Source of the DNA: Akanthomyces muscarius
Lineage: Eukaryota > Ascomycota > Sordariomycetes > Hypocreales > Cordycipitaceae
Reading direction: 5' to 3'
Assembly (NCBI RefSeq): GCF_028009165.1
Contig: NC_079243.1
Coordinates: 744,001 to 808,000, forward strand
Length of the DNA stretch: 64,000 nucleotides
The notes beneath the pieces were generated by a model. It was not told where the DNA came from. It worked only from the letters and a program-made list of their open reading frames with translations, and ran no database searches. Shown one piece after another: positions 22,632 through 35,360 of this stretch (positions within the stretch are counted from its first letter, which is position 1; the number at the start of each line of letters is the position of its first letter). A program made the position numbers and the translations under genes.

Positions 22632-24718
22632 TCAAGGTGCTGTTTTGCCTCCGCAGTCGGGAATTTTGATACCGTTTTTCAGGTTTCGGTTGACATCGAG
22701 CAGGCCCCACTTGTCTTCCCAGTTCTCGTTGCCCGTGTTGAAGCGGACCTTCCAGGGCTCGTCAAAGGCCTCGAACCAGAAATAATTGGTGCCGTTGCTG
22801 AGGGCTTGGCACACCCAGTCGTCCATGAAGCGATTCATCTCATCGATGCCGGCTTTCGCGGGGGTTTTGCAGTCCTTCACTCCGTCAGGGCATTTGGACC
22901 CGCCAGCAGAGGGCCAGCCCGTCTCGGAAATAATGTTTTTCTGCTTGTCCGTCTTCCAAAAGGCCGAGTTATGATCTTGCCAAAAGCCATACGTCCAAGC
23001 TGCCGCTTCGTCTGCGGGTGTGCCGCTAAAGAAGGGATGAATATTGGCCATGATGAGATCCGAATCCTTGCCGAGCTCAGCGGTCCAGTCATCGCCAAGA
23101 TCAGAGGTAGCAACAGGCAGGTCGATGCCTCGCTTAGTCAGGTTGCTGCGTACATCAGTCAGAATTGACGACAGTTTGGTAATGGTCATTTCCTTGCGGA
23201 ACAAGATTTCGTTGGCGACAATAACGCCCTCAAACTGATCGCCACCGTACTGGTCAAAGATGTCCCACATTTGCGACAGTTGGCGTTCGTTGGTGGTGCT
23301 GTTTCCGTCTTGCCAGACGCCAAGCCAGACCTTCAGGTCTTTCTTCATGTCGAGCTTGTCAATAGCGTGGAGTACCATTTGCGTCTGGTTGCAGTCAGTT
23401 CCGTAGAGGCGAATTTTGTTGGTTAGTTGACTGAGGACGGCGACGTCGCGGGTGACATTGTTCTGCGAGGGTGGGTTGTCAACGCAGGCGGGATACTGGA
23501 CGTTAATCGGGGTATAGTCCATGCCGGGGAACACCTTGTGCAGGTTAGGGTTGTTGAGCAGCTTTTTAATCTCGTCGCTGCTGATGCTAAGGTCGCCTTT
23601 GTTGTCGTCGCTTGGGCTCTTTTTGTTGTCGTCCTTTCTCCCCGTGACAATAGTTCCCACGACACCACCGACGATGGCTCCGGCAATAACGAGGAAGATG
23701 AGGACGATAATGGCCCACTTCCATCTTTTAGAGCGGCCTTGCTTCTTCTCGAGCCAATCTGACGATCGTTCGCGCTTGGGGGGTTCATAATAGCCGCGAG
23801 TGTCTGCGACGTTAGCCGTACGCCCCCGTATTGAATTCATGCCCAAGAAGACTCACCATGCTCGCCTGTTACGGCTGTTGCGCCACCGGCCGCTGCACCG
23901 ATAGCAGCGACCGCACCGCGCTTGTTGCTGCTATTGCCAGAATTCCTGTGGCTACGAGGCCCATAGTGAAGGCCGTCATCGCCGTCGTCTTCAATTGACA
24001 TGGGATCAACCACGCCTAGAGAGTGGCCATCCCGTCGGGGCGTGGCCGAGTAGTTGTAGTAGACGTCCTCGGTGCTACCGTACGGTTCACCCGAGACGTG
24101 CGGGCTTCTGGATGGCGACCTGGAGCCAACAGAGGAGGCAACAGTACCAAAAGGGTTAACGCTGGAGCGAGAGTCGCCATCAATGGCGTGACCTCCTACG
24201 TATGGGCCGCTGTGTACGCTGTGGCGGGGCGACGAGTTGCTTCGGCCGCTGTTTTGATACTGCGCGCGCGAAGGGGGGGGCAGGACTTGGCCTGTACTGC
24301 GAAGAGAGTCCATGCCGCTCTCCCTGGGGTTGCGGTCCGCCACGTTGTGAGCAATGCCAGGGATGCCACCAGCGGCCGCGGGACCAAAGTTGTCGGCACC
24401 TGGTGTAATGTTGGGAGCGCCGCCACGGTAGTCGTCGGCTTGGTGGCGGCTCGCGGAGCTGTTACTCGAGTGAAGGTTAGCGTGGGGAGGAGGCGGCGGC
24501 GGTCCGTCTTCTATCCCGGGCATGTTATCGTAGCGACTTTGCTCGTAATGAGGCGTGTACGGCTCTGCTCTGCGCTGGGGGGAATCGTCGTAATAGGGCG
24601 AAGACTGCGTGTATTCGTTGTAGGCCGGTCGCCGAGTGGGTGTGTCGTAGCGATTGTCGTAGGCGGGATCGAGAGGCTCCCTCTCGTAATGATCTTGGTT
24701 GGGATAGTGCTGCATCAT
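22632..24718 (-). CDS. GH17 beta-1,3-glucanase, type II membrane protein (BtgC/Scw-like)
   Basis: Two exons, 24718-23857 and 23803-22632, give 677 residues. The first 300 residues are a cytoplasmic, disordered, Ser/Pro/Tyr-rich region. A single membrane span lies at about residues 315-340 ([18 protein letters not shown]), with a preceding basic KRWK stop, so the catalytic part should face the wall. The GH17 domain follows: the acid/base Glu is in VANEILFR and the nucleophile Glu in [10 protein letters not shown]. This is the layout of Aspergillus BtgC-like glucan endo-1,3-beta-glucosidases, which remodel cell-wall glucan. The intron has a GTGAGT donor, a GCTAACG branch site and a CAG acceptor. 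Confidence 0.93.
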
Positions 24719-26871
24719 GAAGCGAAAGCAAACAAGCGCTACAAATCAAAGAGCCCCGTGCTGGGGCGGGTGATCGACACCAAGTCGCTTAATTTCGTGT
24801 TGCTTCTGCCGAAAAACCGTGCATACGCAGTTGGACGGCGATGAATACAGTGTCGTCTTTGCCGACTCAATGATGGCGAGAGAACCAGCGTCCTTGTGTG
24901 GCCACGGTGGAGGGTACAGCCTCGTTTGCGACAATCGGCCCGCGGCGAGTGGATGTCGTCAGCAGACAGCCCGGGCGGAAATGGCCAGCGCAAGGCAGAC
25001 TGCAGCGACGGCAGGCCTGAAGAGGTGATGAGGCTGCTGACGACAAGCCCGTATGAGGGTATCTCGTAGGAGTGTTGGATGAAAGAGCTTGGATGGATAG
25101 GTGGATGGAGGAAAGGGCGGAACTAGCCCTGGACCGAAGCGTTGTCGCGGGAGCGCACAACGGGTGAAACGGCAAGGGCAGAGGGGCCAGGCCAGCGCAG
25201 TAGTTACTGCAAGGGCTGTGGTACCTATGGATGGGATGGGCGAGGCGAAGTTATTAACTAGGTTAGGTAGTGCGAGATTGAAGCGGGAGCGGTTGCAGGT
25301 GGTGACGGGTGGATTAAGATGGTGGATTGGAGCGAGCCAGCGTGCCAGTGTGCCTGGAGAATTGATTAATACTGGCGAGATAAGTATCGAGAGGAACGTG
25401 AGAATGTGAGGTGCTGGGGAGTCCCTGCCACTCCCACTGCCCAGTGCCAGGCCGTCAATCCACCAGGGTGCAAGACGGGCGGCGTCGAGACAACACAGCA
25501 TTTCAGGCCTTTCAGGGCAGCTGTGGCGCACTTACAGGGAGCATCCGCAGCAAATACAGCGCCCTGACTCCACTGATCGGCCTACACGAGCCCTCCTGAG
25601 TCCTGATTCAGGGCCAGGCACTGCACAGCCCGAACAGTGGCCTCGCACGCCTCGATAACGCCACCAATACGAGGTCCACACGACACGAGAGAGTTACAGA
25701 GTTGGCTGCTTTATTATTTATTAGTCGTCGCGGAAAGTCTATTTCTGTAAAATGCTTTCGTCGACGTCTGCTTTTCGACATGTTTTTTTTTTTTTCGTGT
25801 CTCTTTGTCTTTGAAATCGCCGTTGTAGATCTGCCCCTGGATCAAAGGCCATGGCACCGGATAAACTGCGTCAGGACACAGCACTCAGAGGTAGGTACTG
25901 AGTACAGGCCACAGCCACACTCAGCCTCGCCAGTTTTAGCAAGTCAATTTTTCAGTCAGAGCATGGTTTTCATCCTACCAGCATGGAAAGAAATCAATAT
26001 CCCGTCAATCCATACCTCTGCTTCGATTTGCAGAGTTTTCGTCAATTCCAACGACAGTGAGGGAAATTATCGCCGGCTACACACCACCTCGCGGCCCCAA
26101 TCTCGGGCCCCGTCGTTCGGGGCAACCAGCGGCCATCACTAGCTGCTTTTGCGCGAAGACCGCAAATGCAAATCGGTGACAGCCTCTTCTCGCACTAATA
26201 AAATACACCAGCCAACCACAGAATACCCACCATTTCGTTGTCAAGCGAGTACTCAGTATTCTGGTTTTTGATTTGGACTCGCATGCCAGAATGTCTCCTT
26301 GAAGTTCGGCTGCCCTCTTCCAGCTCCCTTTTCTGCCGCGTAAGCCTGCACCCAAGTATCTACTTTGCTCCTGCACCTGTGTCATCTATTACTGCTATTA
26401 ATACAACCCGTACTAGACGGGTCCCGCCTCCACCACCACCGTTTTCAAAGTCCAGACAAAGGACTCATGCACCCCGCTGCTTGGACAAATGGACAGCTTC
26501 GTTACCACGTTCCCTGCGGTGCCTGTCACGCCTGTTACTAGGCGACTCTTCCCGCTTGGCATGTCCATGACATCACCATCGCCCATTCGTCATTACCGCC
26601 AGTGTGCTACGGTCCTACCTTGCCCACGGCACATAATAACGATGTGATCTCGCCTGTCTGCTCGGCTCTGTTGATCCGTGTTATAGAAATCGAGAGAAGA
26701 TCGTATTTCTGCATTTCGCCATCCCCAACTTGGACCCTTATCCCCACGCTTGGAAGAACCTGAGGGCAGGTGCAGCCCAGACCCAGATCTAGACCTGCGC
26801 TTCGTCCTCCGCTCGCCATCTCACCTCGCATCACAATCATCCTCTCATCTAAGAATACGACACACGCCAAG
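24719..26871. other. Long intergenic region upstream of the GH17 gene
   Basis: About 2.1 kb with CT-rich and GA-rich stretches that look like promoter and 5' leader sequence. The ORFs it holds (for instance one across 24959-25531 on the minus strand) are proline/leucine-rich translations of these skewed stretches and have no family likeness. Confidence 0.55.
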
Positions 26872-27292
26872 ATGTCAAGTGTAGCGACCACCTTCGCCGT
26901 TCGACAAGTTAACGCCGGCCGCTTGCCTCCTGGTTTCGAAAAGTGCGTCAACCGACAGGGCTTGAGGCTCCACCCGCAACTGTTTCGCATGTCGTGCCGA
27001 TCCATGCCTCTGCGCTTGCTTGCCCCTCGCCTATTGATGCGATGTGCGCTCGCCCTTGTCTCCCCTCGGCCCTTACGTGGCTTCTCACTGGCTGCGTAAT
27101 GTAGATCTCATTGTCCATGCCCGTCATCTCAGTGCCCCGTGCAGGACTCCCTTTCTTCGCCAAAACAGCAAACACTATTGCAAATCTCTGCAAGTCCGGA
27201 AATTCGCAAATCTGTCAATCATTTTTCTTTGGTCATCTCATATCAAAGCCTTGTTCATCCTCCTTAGACGGCTGCTAGAGGTGAACAACTGA
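26872..27292 (+). CDS. Possible small two-exon gene, unrecognised
   Basis: An ATG at 26872 follows a CT-rich leader and a context ACGCCAAGATG, as in many fungal genes. A possible GTGCGT donor at 26943 and a GTGCAG acceptor at 27144 would join 26872-26942 with 27145-27292 into a 72-residue protein. It would begin MSSVATTFAVRQVNAGRLPP. No good branch site is seen and I recognise no family. Read without splicing the frame ends at 27099 (76 residues). Weak call. Confidence 0.2.
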
Positions 27293-27536
27293 GCAAGCTG
27301 CTCGGTACGGCGCTATAGACTCGACATGCACTGTTACTTCGGATTACACTCGCAACAGAGATAATAGCAGTAAATGTGGCATCATTTCAGTCAACGCAAG
27401 CTCATTCTTATAATATTGATAATAATATTGATGCTGCGCTATACCTCTCCAACGACCAAGATATTTTGATATCTCAGCTCAAGAGCAGTCCGCGACCGAA
27501 AATGCTTTCCACCCAGATAGGTCCTCGACGCTCGCT

Positions 27537-29266
27537 TCACGAGGCCGGAAAACGCTGCCGCCATTTCTCACCCCATATATAGATGATTGGAATAAACAAT
27601 GTGAAGGCGCCGAGGATGCTAGCATAAATAGTAAAAGTCTTGAGATATCCCAGGTCAGCAACCCACTCGGACACGCGAAAGGAGAGGGCAAACGCAATCA
27701 GACACCGGAACGAAGCAATATTGACCAGAGACGGGCCAGCCAGGTGTGGATGGGACTCCAGCACATACACGATGCCGATGGTGTTAGTCGCGAGAAACGC
27801 AAAGGCGATAAAAGCGAGACCGAGCAAGAATACCATCCAGTGGTACTTTGCCGGGTGGTCTCCTGAAAATCCAAATAAGAGACATCCAACCAAGCCAGTC
27901 AGGCATGGGAAAATAAGATTCAGAAGCTGGACTTCGGGTGTACGTTTGCCTTTCTTGCGGGCGAACAAATTGGCGACAAGGTCAGCGCCCCAGCCCGACA
28001 AGATGAAGGAAGCACATGCCGCCAGGATGATCGGGAACAGGCAGAAGCCGAGGTGATAAAATGGCCAGCTCCAAGGATCGGCCAGCAGCTGAGGAGCTGC
28101 AGTATAGCCTGCCGCCACGGCCAGCGCGATGACGGCTGAGTTGAGCATGGTGATGAAAAAGATGTGGGGGTAGAAAAATGTCCGCAGCGAGTCCCATATG
28201 GCATTGAACCCCTCCTTCCAGTCTGGCTTTGCCGTGATGAGCTTCATGTCGTTCATCCATCGACGCGGCGGGTACTTGTCGTGGTCGATCTGTGGGCGGT
28301 ACTGGCCAGGCGGGAGGGGAACTGCCGGTCGTCCTTGTTGCTCGTCGTCGGAGCGCTTGAACTTGGTCTCGGGCAGGAAGAAGAAGATGGCAATCCAGCA
28401 GACAAGCCCGGCACACGCCGTAGCAAAGTAAATGACGCGCCAGCTCGCATACCCGATGATGTAGGGCGACGCGATGCCGAGAATCGCAATGATGAGGCCC
28501 TGCGTGGCAAAGACGACGCTGACAGCCACGTTGCGCTGGTGCTGGAAAACCATGTCCTGGAGGATAAACGGGATCAGGCTCTCCACGGTGCCCGCTCCAA
28601 GCGCCTGAATTGTGCGACATGCCAAGTGTACGCCAAACGAGTTGCTGAATCCAGACCCGACACAGCCCGCGATGGCGACGGCGCCTGTCGCGAGGAGAAT
28701 GGTGCGGCGACCGACGGCGACGGCCAGCGGCACCAGGAAAAAGTTGGCGACGCCGATGACGAGAATCGGCGCGGAGCCCAGAAGGTAAATGTGCCAGATA
28801 GGCGGGCCGGGAAAGTCGTTGAGCAATGTGAGGCTGTTGATGCCTGCGGGCAGGTGCACCTTGGTGAGGAGTTTGGGGTCGAGACCGGCGTAGAGGAAGA
28901 CGAAGACAGGCAACATGGCGCCGAGAATGAGCTCCGCGGCTGCGGCCATGGCGCCGAAGCAGCATATCGCCGCGATGGCAGTAACTTTGCGCCAATCCGG
29001 GAGATTGAGAGGATCTATAGGAGTGCATTTAGCATTGAAGGCTTTGGGTTCGTTCCGATACAGGTGACACTAGTACCTCGAGGGTCGGCCGTAGGCATGG
29101 GAACAAGAATTACTTGATCGCTCTTAAAGAGAGATACTAGCGTGCCTCGCATCTGCTCGATATCGAGCCAACTCTTCTTTCTTTTGGAGCTAGCATCTTC
29201 GAGATCAGACTGGCGGCTGATGGATGGCAAAACAGCGTGGTCGGGTGTCTCTTTTGAGGAGTCCAT
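27537..29266 (-). CDS. MFS transporter, DHA1-like
   Basis: Two exons, 29266-29077 and 29014-27537, give 555 residues. After an N-terminal cytoplasmic stretch, about 12 hydrophobic spans can be traced. The motif between spans 2 and 3 is degenerate (VGRRTILLATGA), and RTIQALGAGTVESLIP fits the drug:H+ antiporter pattern in span 4. A cytoplasmic loop rich in charged residues (about 290-345) separates the two halves. The substrate is not predictable; efflux of a small organic compound is the usual role. The gene is divergent from a Zn2Cys6 regulator across a 1.8 kb promoter region. Confidence 0.88.
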
Positions 29267-31050
29267 CTTGACAAATCTGATAACTTGCGTAAATCTGAAT
29301 CAACTACTAAAAGATGTGATCGATCTATCAACGAAGGCGAGGCTTATATAGATATGTTTACGACAAGGTTTACAGTGTCTGGGGAAGCACACGTGAGAGG
29401 CCATCGTGGGGTTCAGGAAGAAGAGAACCGTGCGATGGCACACACAGTAGTCAGGCCGACAAACAGTAGATAGTGTAGCAGTCGCCGCCGTCGCCGCATT
29501 AGTTACTGGTGTATGTTGTTTTAGTGGAAAGTAAATTAGACGGTAGTTGACCAAGTAATTAGGTTCTACCTCGGCTGCCACACACCCCGCATTTCGAAGC
29601 TGTTCACGCCATCGGCAGACCTCAGAGACACATGTACGTGTATGCATAGACACATACAAAATGGCTAGCGCAAGCTAGGATCGACAAGCACGTCCATGGT
29701 AACGATCGGTACTGCTACCGCTTGGGGGCGTTTTCAAATCCTGCAATATCGCATTGGCACGTTAAAGTTGCCCCTCTCCCATATGCCAAACAAGTATGTT
29801 AGTGAAACGAAATCTCGCTATGTGGCGCCTAATGTGCAATCCTCTGCGAATCTATTAATGCTTATGAGAGTAGTGGTGTCCACTGCAATTGAAGGCTTCA
29901 AACTGAAATTAGCAACATCCAATGTCGGGATTTAGGGTAGCTACACGAATAACAGTAGTCGGAAGGAAGGTCGCTTTGTCGAAGCCTTGGGAAGACAGTT
30001 GAGAGGCAATGGCGGGTAGCTAGAGTGGTAATACGTTATTATGCTAACAGTTCATTGTAGCATATATGCGATGAAAGAAGACATTACTTAATAAAAGGCT
30101 TATCGGCGAAGTATTTGAAATTAACAGCTATCGGGATAGTGTTGTGTCCCGCACCATGTGGAATACCCCATACCAATACGGCACCTAGCGCGCCTCGCCT
30201 GCGCCGAGAACTGCTACTGGTTGACTAGAGAGCGATCTTCACGGAGTTCCAAGTCCGAGTTGCGAGTCTCTTGAGCTCTGAGCCTTCCTTCATCAATTTA
30301 TTTGTCTGGGCACTTTCCAAACTCGGGCTCGCTCAGTGAGCCCGTAACAAGCCTCAGTGGCCCTGCTGTGCTTGCTATTCTGCCTTGTGGACCGGAGCGC
30401 CATTATCCCACCACGAGCAGGGATGCGTCGCGGTCGGCAGCAACGCTAAATTGAAGTTAGTGCGTTGGTTGGGCGGTTTCCTGGCGTTCCGCCTGTCCGC
30501 GCTGGACTATTGGCTCCTTGAAAGTCTGCCGGTCCGGCCCCGTGCTGTTCCGTGGTCGAAACTGGACAAATTCTGGCTTTTTGAAACGAATTTGCAGTGA
30601 TGACTTGGAGAAGGAGGGTGCGGGTGTGGATTGGGCGGCCCATCTACTCCTCTTGATTGATAACCTTGACGCCACCAGACCATCAGTGCAAGGCCGAATC
30701 CTCGTTGCTTCCTTCAGCAACAAACTCACGGATCGTGCTCTTCATAATAAGTCTTGGTCACCAACGGGCAGCGACACTACGACAGGTGGCGAAGAGGAAT
30801 CTCCGGCGCTAATAAATGCGCCCGACTCAGGTAGCGGCCATTCAGCCATTTGCCCTCACCAGCTCTCTCGGCCGAACGACGCTAATTCGAACACCGGCTC
30901 TCCGCACCCGTTGTCGAGGAACTCAATTACGACGAGGTCTCTTTACCTGCATTATCCTGATGTAGTTGACTGCTGCATCCTTCGTTGTACTGAGCAGAGC
31001 GCGCCCCTCGGCCCAAGACGCGCAAGGTCCCAAGCCCCCTGCCTTTGGCC
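29267..31050. other. Divergent intergenic region between MFS transporter and Zn2Cys6 regulator
   Basis: This holds both promoters. The centre (about 29700-30200) is AT-richer than the flanks. ORFs of up to 219 codons near 30518-31177 overlap the start of the regulator and show no domain. I see no repeat or RNA gene. Confidence 0.55.
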
Positions 31051-33557
31051 ATGGAGATTCAGTTTTCGATTCCCCTTGCCCGCCCCAAGAACGCGACACA
31101 GGGACGGTAAGTCCACTCCCCGCAAAACCCAGCGCCGGCTGGTGCGGCGAGCCGGTGCGCGTCAGCTGCGACATTAAAGACGTTGCGTCCGATATTGTTG
31201 CTCGCATTACGGAAAGCTGGTTGACTGAGATGTTTTTTGGGTTGCACAAGTTTTAGGTCTGCGGCTGCGGCGGAGTCCTCGACCAATGCCACGGTGATAT
31301 CTGCGCATGGCGGCACGCATCGATTCGCTCTCGAATCCCGTACCAGACATACTCGCCGGAGCTCGACCCGCGCGCGCACCGGCTGTGCAACCTGTAAGCC
31401 TACCTGATCGGCAATGCCTGACTGGACACGGGAAATCTAACATTGCGTGCCATCCAGGCAAGTAAGTTGTCTAGTGTGAAGTCTAGACAAGAAGTGGTGG
31501 CATTCGGATTGCTCGGACAGATTCTAACTCCATGCAGAAAACGACATGTTAAATGCGACGAGACGAGGCCGGCGTGCTTGAATTGCATCAAATGGCGAGG
31601 CTATTGCGACTCTTACGCTGATGCGCCGGACGGCAAGGGCGCGAGTGATAGTGCAAAGCTGATTCACACGAAAAAGGCACCCTTAATATTGACAGAGCCC
31701 CTGGTCAATACTCTACGATTCACGAGCCAAGATCAGCGATCATACTTTGACGAATGGGCGAGTCTCTCGGTATCGTTTCTCGGCGGTGGTCTTAGCCCGA
31801 CCCGGTTATGGTCGGCCACGATGCCGCAATTGACACTGGAGGAACCAACGTTGCGCTTCGGCGCCATGGCTGTCGGTGCATTGCGGCGCGCATGCGGTCC
31901 CGACAACTCGCTGGCGGCTTTGACACAGGATAACAAGCACTACCTGAATGCTGTCGTCTTTTACTGCGAGGCGTTGCGGTTACAGTCCAAGGCGCTGCCA
32001 ACCAAGGAAGGGCTGCGGACAGCGTTGTTGTCGTCGCTGCTGTTTATTTGCTTTGAGTCACAGCGAGGCAATATGCCTGCGGCGCTCAAGCACATTACGC
32101 ATGGATTCAGCATGCTGAATGAGCTGGCGGGGTGCACACCCAAGGCGCCGGATCTGGTGCGGATAGCACAAGCGCCACCGACCATGGTGCAGGAGATTCT
32201 CGACTGCTACAAGCCGCTGGAGTTGCAATCGCGGTCTTTCATGGGATCGTACAAGACATTTTTTTTCAAGGGCGAGAAGCAGCCAGGCGCACCGCCCCAG
32301 CAACCGCCGCAATATCCGGGGCAGATATTGACACAACCGCAGACGCACATAATGTCACCAACATCCAGCCCGCAACGCCCTATTACTATGCAATCACCTC
32401 CAAGCGAACCTGGAACACCGCACACAGGAATGCTAAGTCCCCAGAGCTTAGGCAGTCCATCGACTCAGAATACGACACCTATTGCACCAGGATCCTATAC
32501 ATCACCATCATCCTCGGCAACGACACCACCTGGCCCCGGACAGCAGATGTTTGGTCAAGCTTCCGGTGCTCCAAGCGGCGCTGGAAGGCCCGGAGGACCG
32601 GCTGGAGGATCTCCAGGACGACCGCCCGGCATTGCCCCATTCACAAAACACTCGCCATATTTTCGACCTAAAAGAACCACCATTACCACGCTACATGAAA
32701 TGCCACGAGAGTTCAAAGACATCGAGGAAACTCAAGGATACTGGGCGCTGGTGCAGAGGAACATGGTTCAATACATGCCGCTCCTGACAGCCACGACTGC
32801 ACAGCTCGCACTAGCCAAGGCCAGCTCCGAGGCCGAAGTCGAAGCTAAGTTAACGGCGATACGACAAAACCCCAGCATAGCCAAGTTCATTGCCGACTGC
32901 CGGTACTGGATCCAGCGCTGGATCGAAGCGTACGAGCCGCTATACCAGAGCTTCGTGCGCAATGCCCACACAAACCCTCTCCCGTACCTCCACGCCATCA
33001 ACCTGCGTATTGAGTACCTAATACTATACGTTTATACGACAGTGCCGCGGTACTCCGGCCTAATTACCGCGCGGGGGCTGACGCCGCAGTACCGCGAGAT
33101 CTGTGTCCTTGCGGAAACGCTGCTACGGGCACGCCCCAACTGTGGATTTGCCATGGATTCAGGGTGGACATGGCCGCTCTTCATCGCGGCGTTTGGCTGC
33201 CGCGACCCGGCAGTCCGCGCTGACGCCGTCCGTATCCTGGGCCAGTATCCTATCCGCAACGCGCTGCGCGACAGCCGCGTGTACCGCGCCATTGCCCTAC
33301 ACAACGAGGAGATTGAACGCGCGATTGCGAGCGAAGGCGACGAGAACAAGCAGTGGATCAGGTTGCGGAGGCGTGAGATTTTGTTTGAGGATTTCGGATC
33401 GAGTATTGTGCTGCGATCGGTGCACAAGGATCCGGAGACGGGCGTGTGGGAGCCGGTGGAAGAGATTGCGGACTTTCACGTTCGTCCGGATGGCCACTTG
33501 AATTGGCGGAGGCAGCCAATCTCTGATGCGACGTCGATATTGGGTGGTGTGTGCTGA
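31051..33557 (+). CDS. Zn2Cys6 fungal transcription factor with a 4-base microexon
   Basis: Four exons, 31051-31106, 31257-31393, 31458-31461 and 31538-33557, give 738 residues. The third is only GCAA. It is needed to reach the frame of exon 4, and splicing it in completes the zinc cluster C-x2-C-x6-C-x6-C-x2-C-x6-C at residues 62-89 (TGCATCKKRHVKCDE, then CLNC). Both introns around it have GTAAGC/GTAAGT donors, CTAAC branch sites and CAG acceptors. The middle of the protein (about 310-420) is a disordered Pro/Gln/Gly-rich insert. The C-terminal half is the helical region common in this class of regulators (EARLAY-like EQVR segments such as YWIQRWIEAYEPLYQ). The start is the first ATG in frame, in TTGGCCATGG context. 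Target genes are unknown; the divergent MFS transporter is a candidate. Confidence 0.86.
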
Positions 33558-35360
33558 TTTTGCGGCATGTATATGAAGGATGGGGTTTTGGTCGCGAAGA
33601 CCTCGTATATAACACCACGGGCTTAGATGGGTTGATGATTATGAATGTACCTATGAACACTCTTTTTTAAACATATGCAATATCTAAGTCAGGCAAATCA
33701 CGCGTAGATTTTACCTTGATAGGCCTGGCGAAGTTTTGTCCACGGGTGCAATCAGACTTGGCCTGCCGTACTGCTGACGACCAACATTGGATTTATCTGA
33801 GCAGGCAAGGCGGCGTAGGGAGATGCTCGCGTTGAGCTGCGCTGCTTTCCAAGCACGAAATCCTGAAAAGGGCCTTGCATTCCATTTTAAAACTCTTTCT
33901 CACGAGAATCTCCCACGTTCTATCGCAGTTTCGCGTTGGTTAAAAAGGGAAGGCAACGCACTGTAACGGTGGTGCCTGGAGCCTTGATTTTGGTCGCACA
34001 TCGGACACTTTGGTCAGACGCCGACAAAAGTCTTCGTCCCCCAACCATCAGTATCATGGGTTTCGTTTGTTACTGCACAGGTCCCAATGATCTTTCTAAC
34101 TCCACGGTGCCTCGGCGATGCATCTGACTTTGACGGCTCGCACACAGGATGCCGGCACCTACACGCCCTCTAACTTCTGGAACGTGCGCTGCGACGACGA
34201 CATTGTCCAGATCAATTCTAAAATCATGTGAAATATCGCTTCCTAAAGGATTTTTGAGGTAGCCTGTCTAGTTGGGGACTTGGCTAATGACACAATCAAC
34301 TTTTACAGCTTGGGAATGATGATACTGGCTAATTTGGCTAGGCTTCAATGAATGCTATCTAGCTACCAATTTGAGGAAAAGCACAAGTAAACTAAATGAT
34401 CGAAGCCTCGTTTTAGAGTACGCTCAAACAGAGAGCTCTCAACTGGCTATTCTTCGGCCCGTTTTTGTTTTCGTAACTAATTCTTGCTGCACCTTCTCGG
34501 ATTCTTATCGCCACGGCTTGCGCGCGTGTTCGCTATGAATGCCTAACGAAAGAAGAATGAGAACGAAAGAAGAATGAGCTAATATTCCGTCTTCGCGTAT
34601 TGAGTCAATAATACACGCATTTTATGAGACCAAACGTACGTTACGGTCATTTCTTCACCCCGCTGTAAGAAGAGGATGCAGGACAAGTTGACGAGTAGCA
34701 ATCCTTGGCGACAACGGCCACCCGAACACCGGCGGTGGTTTCTTGCATCGCGAATGTGCAGCTAGGTCTTAGCTCAGCTGGTGTACCTTGCGCCATGATC
34801 GAATGTACGTGGACTGTTTATGATTCTGAAGGTATGATTTTGTAAAAGGTGGCTTTGCAGCAGGCATCAGTACAACTACCAGGAGGAAGCCCGTCTATTT
34901 TATGTTGAAAATCTCCGTATGACAGAATTCAGGCAGCGACGGATTTAAAAGACAGTTTTGAAGCTGAGTGACTGATAGGTGAGGAACTTCCTAGGAAACG
35001 GAATGCGGCGGAGGCTGCTGTGTGCTCGCTTGGCGCGTAACCGCCTCACGTTTAGGAAATCGCAGATCTTTCCAACGGATAAATACCCATCAAGATATTG
35101 GTTTACTCGTTAAGCCGCATATATGCCTCAGCTGTGGAAAGGCATGTCTTGGCGGCTTCACCGGTCCCACACCCTTCAAGTTGCATAGAGACTACGTGGC
35201 AGAGAGCAGCCAAACCGCCCAGCCCAACCAGGCTTTCTGCTGTTTGTCTTGATATTTTCATCTTCACTACCACGGATACTCTCGCATCAAACACTCAGTC
35301 TTAGAAGATCTGTCAGCATCGACCTGCTTACTCCGACAGTATCTACCTCCTCACTTTACC
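33558..35360. other. Gene-poor region of 1.8 kb
   Basis: AT-richer than the rest, with direct copies of GAACGAAAGAAGAATGAG-like sequence near 34545-34580. A 37-codon ORF at 34119-34232 has protein-like composition (GTYTPSNFWNVRCDDDIVQ) and may be a relic exon, but I cannot assign it. A stretch near 34770 resembles a tRNA D arm but lacks the other arms. Confidence 0.45.

Noticed and set aside
27982..29117. ORFs of 348 (minus) and 317 (plus) codons over the MFS transporter
   Set aside because: Both are alternate-frame readings of the transporter exon with unnatural composition.
34762..34820. tRNA-like sequence (TTAGCTCAGCTGGT)
   Set aside because: Only a D-arm-like stretch; no T arm with GGTTCGA and no matching acceptor stem follow.
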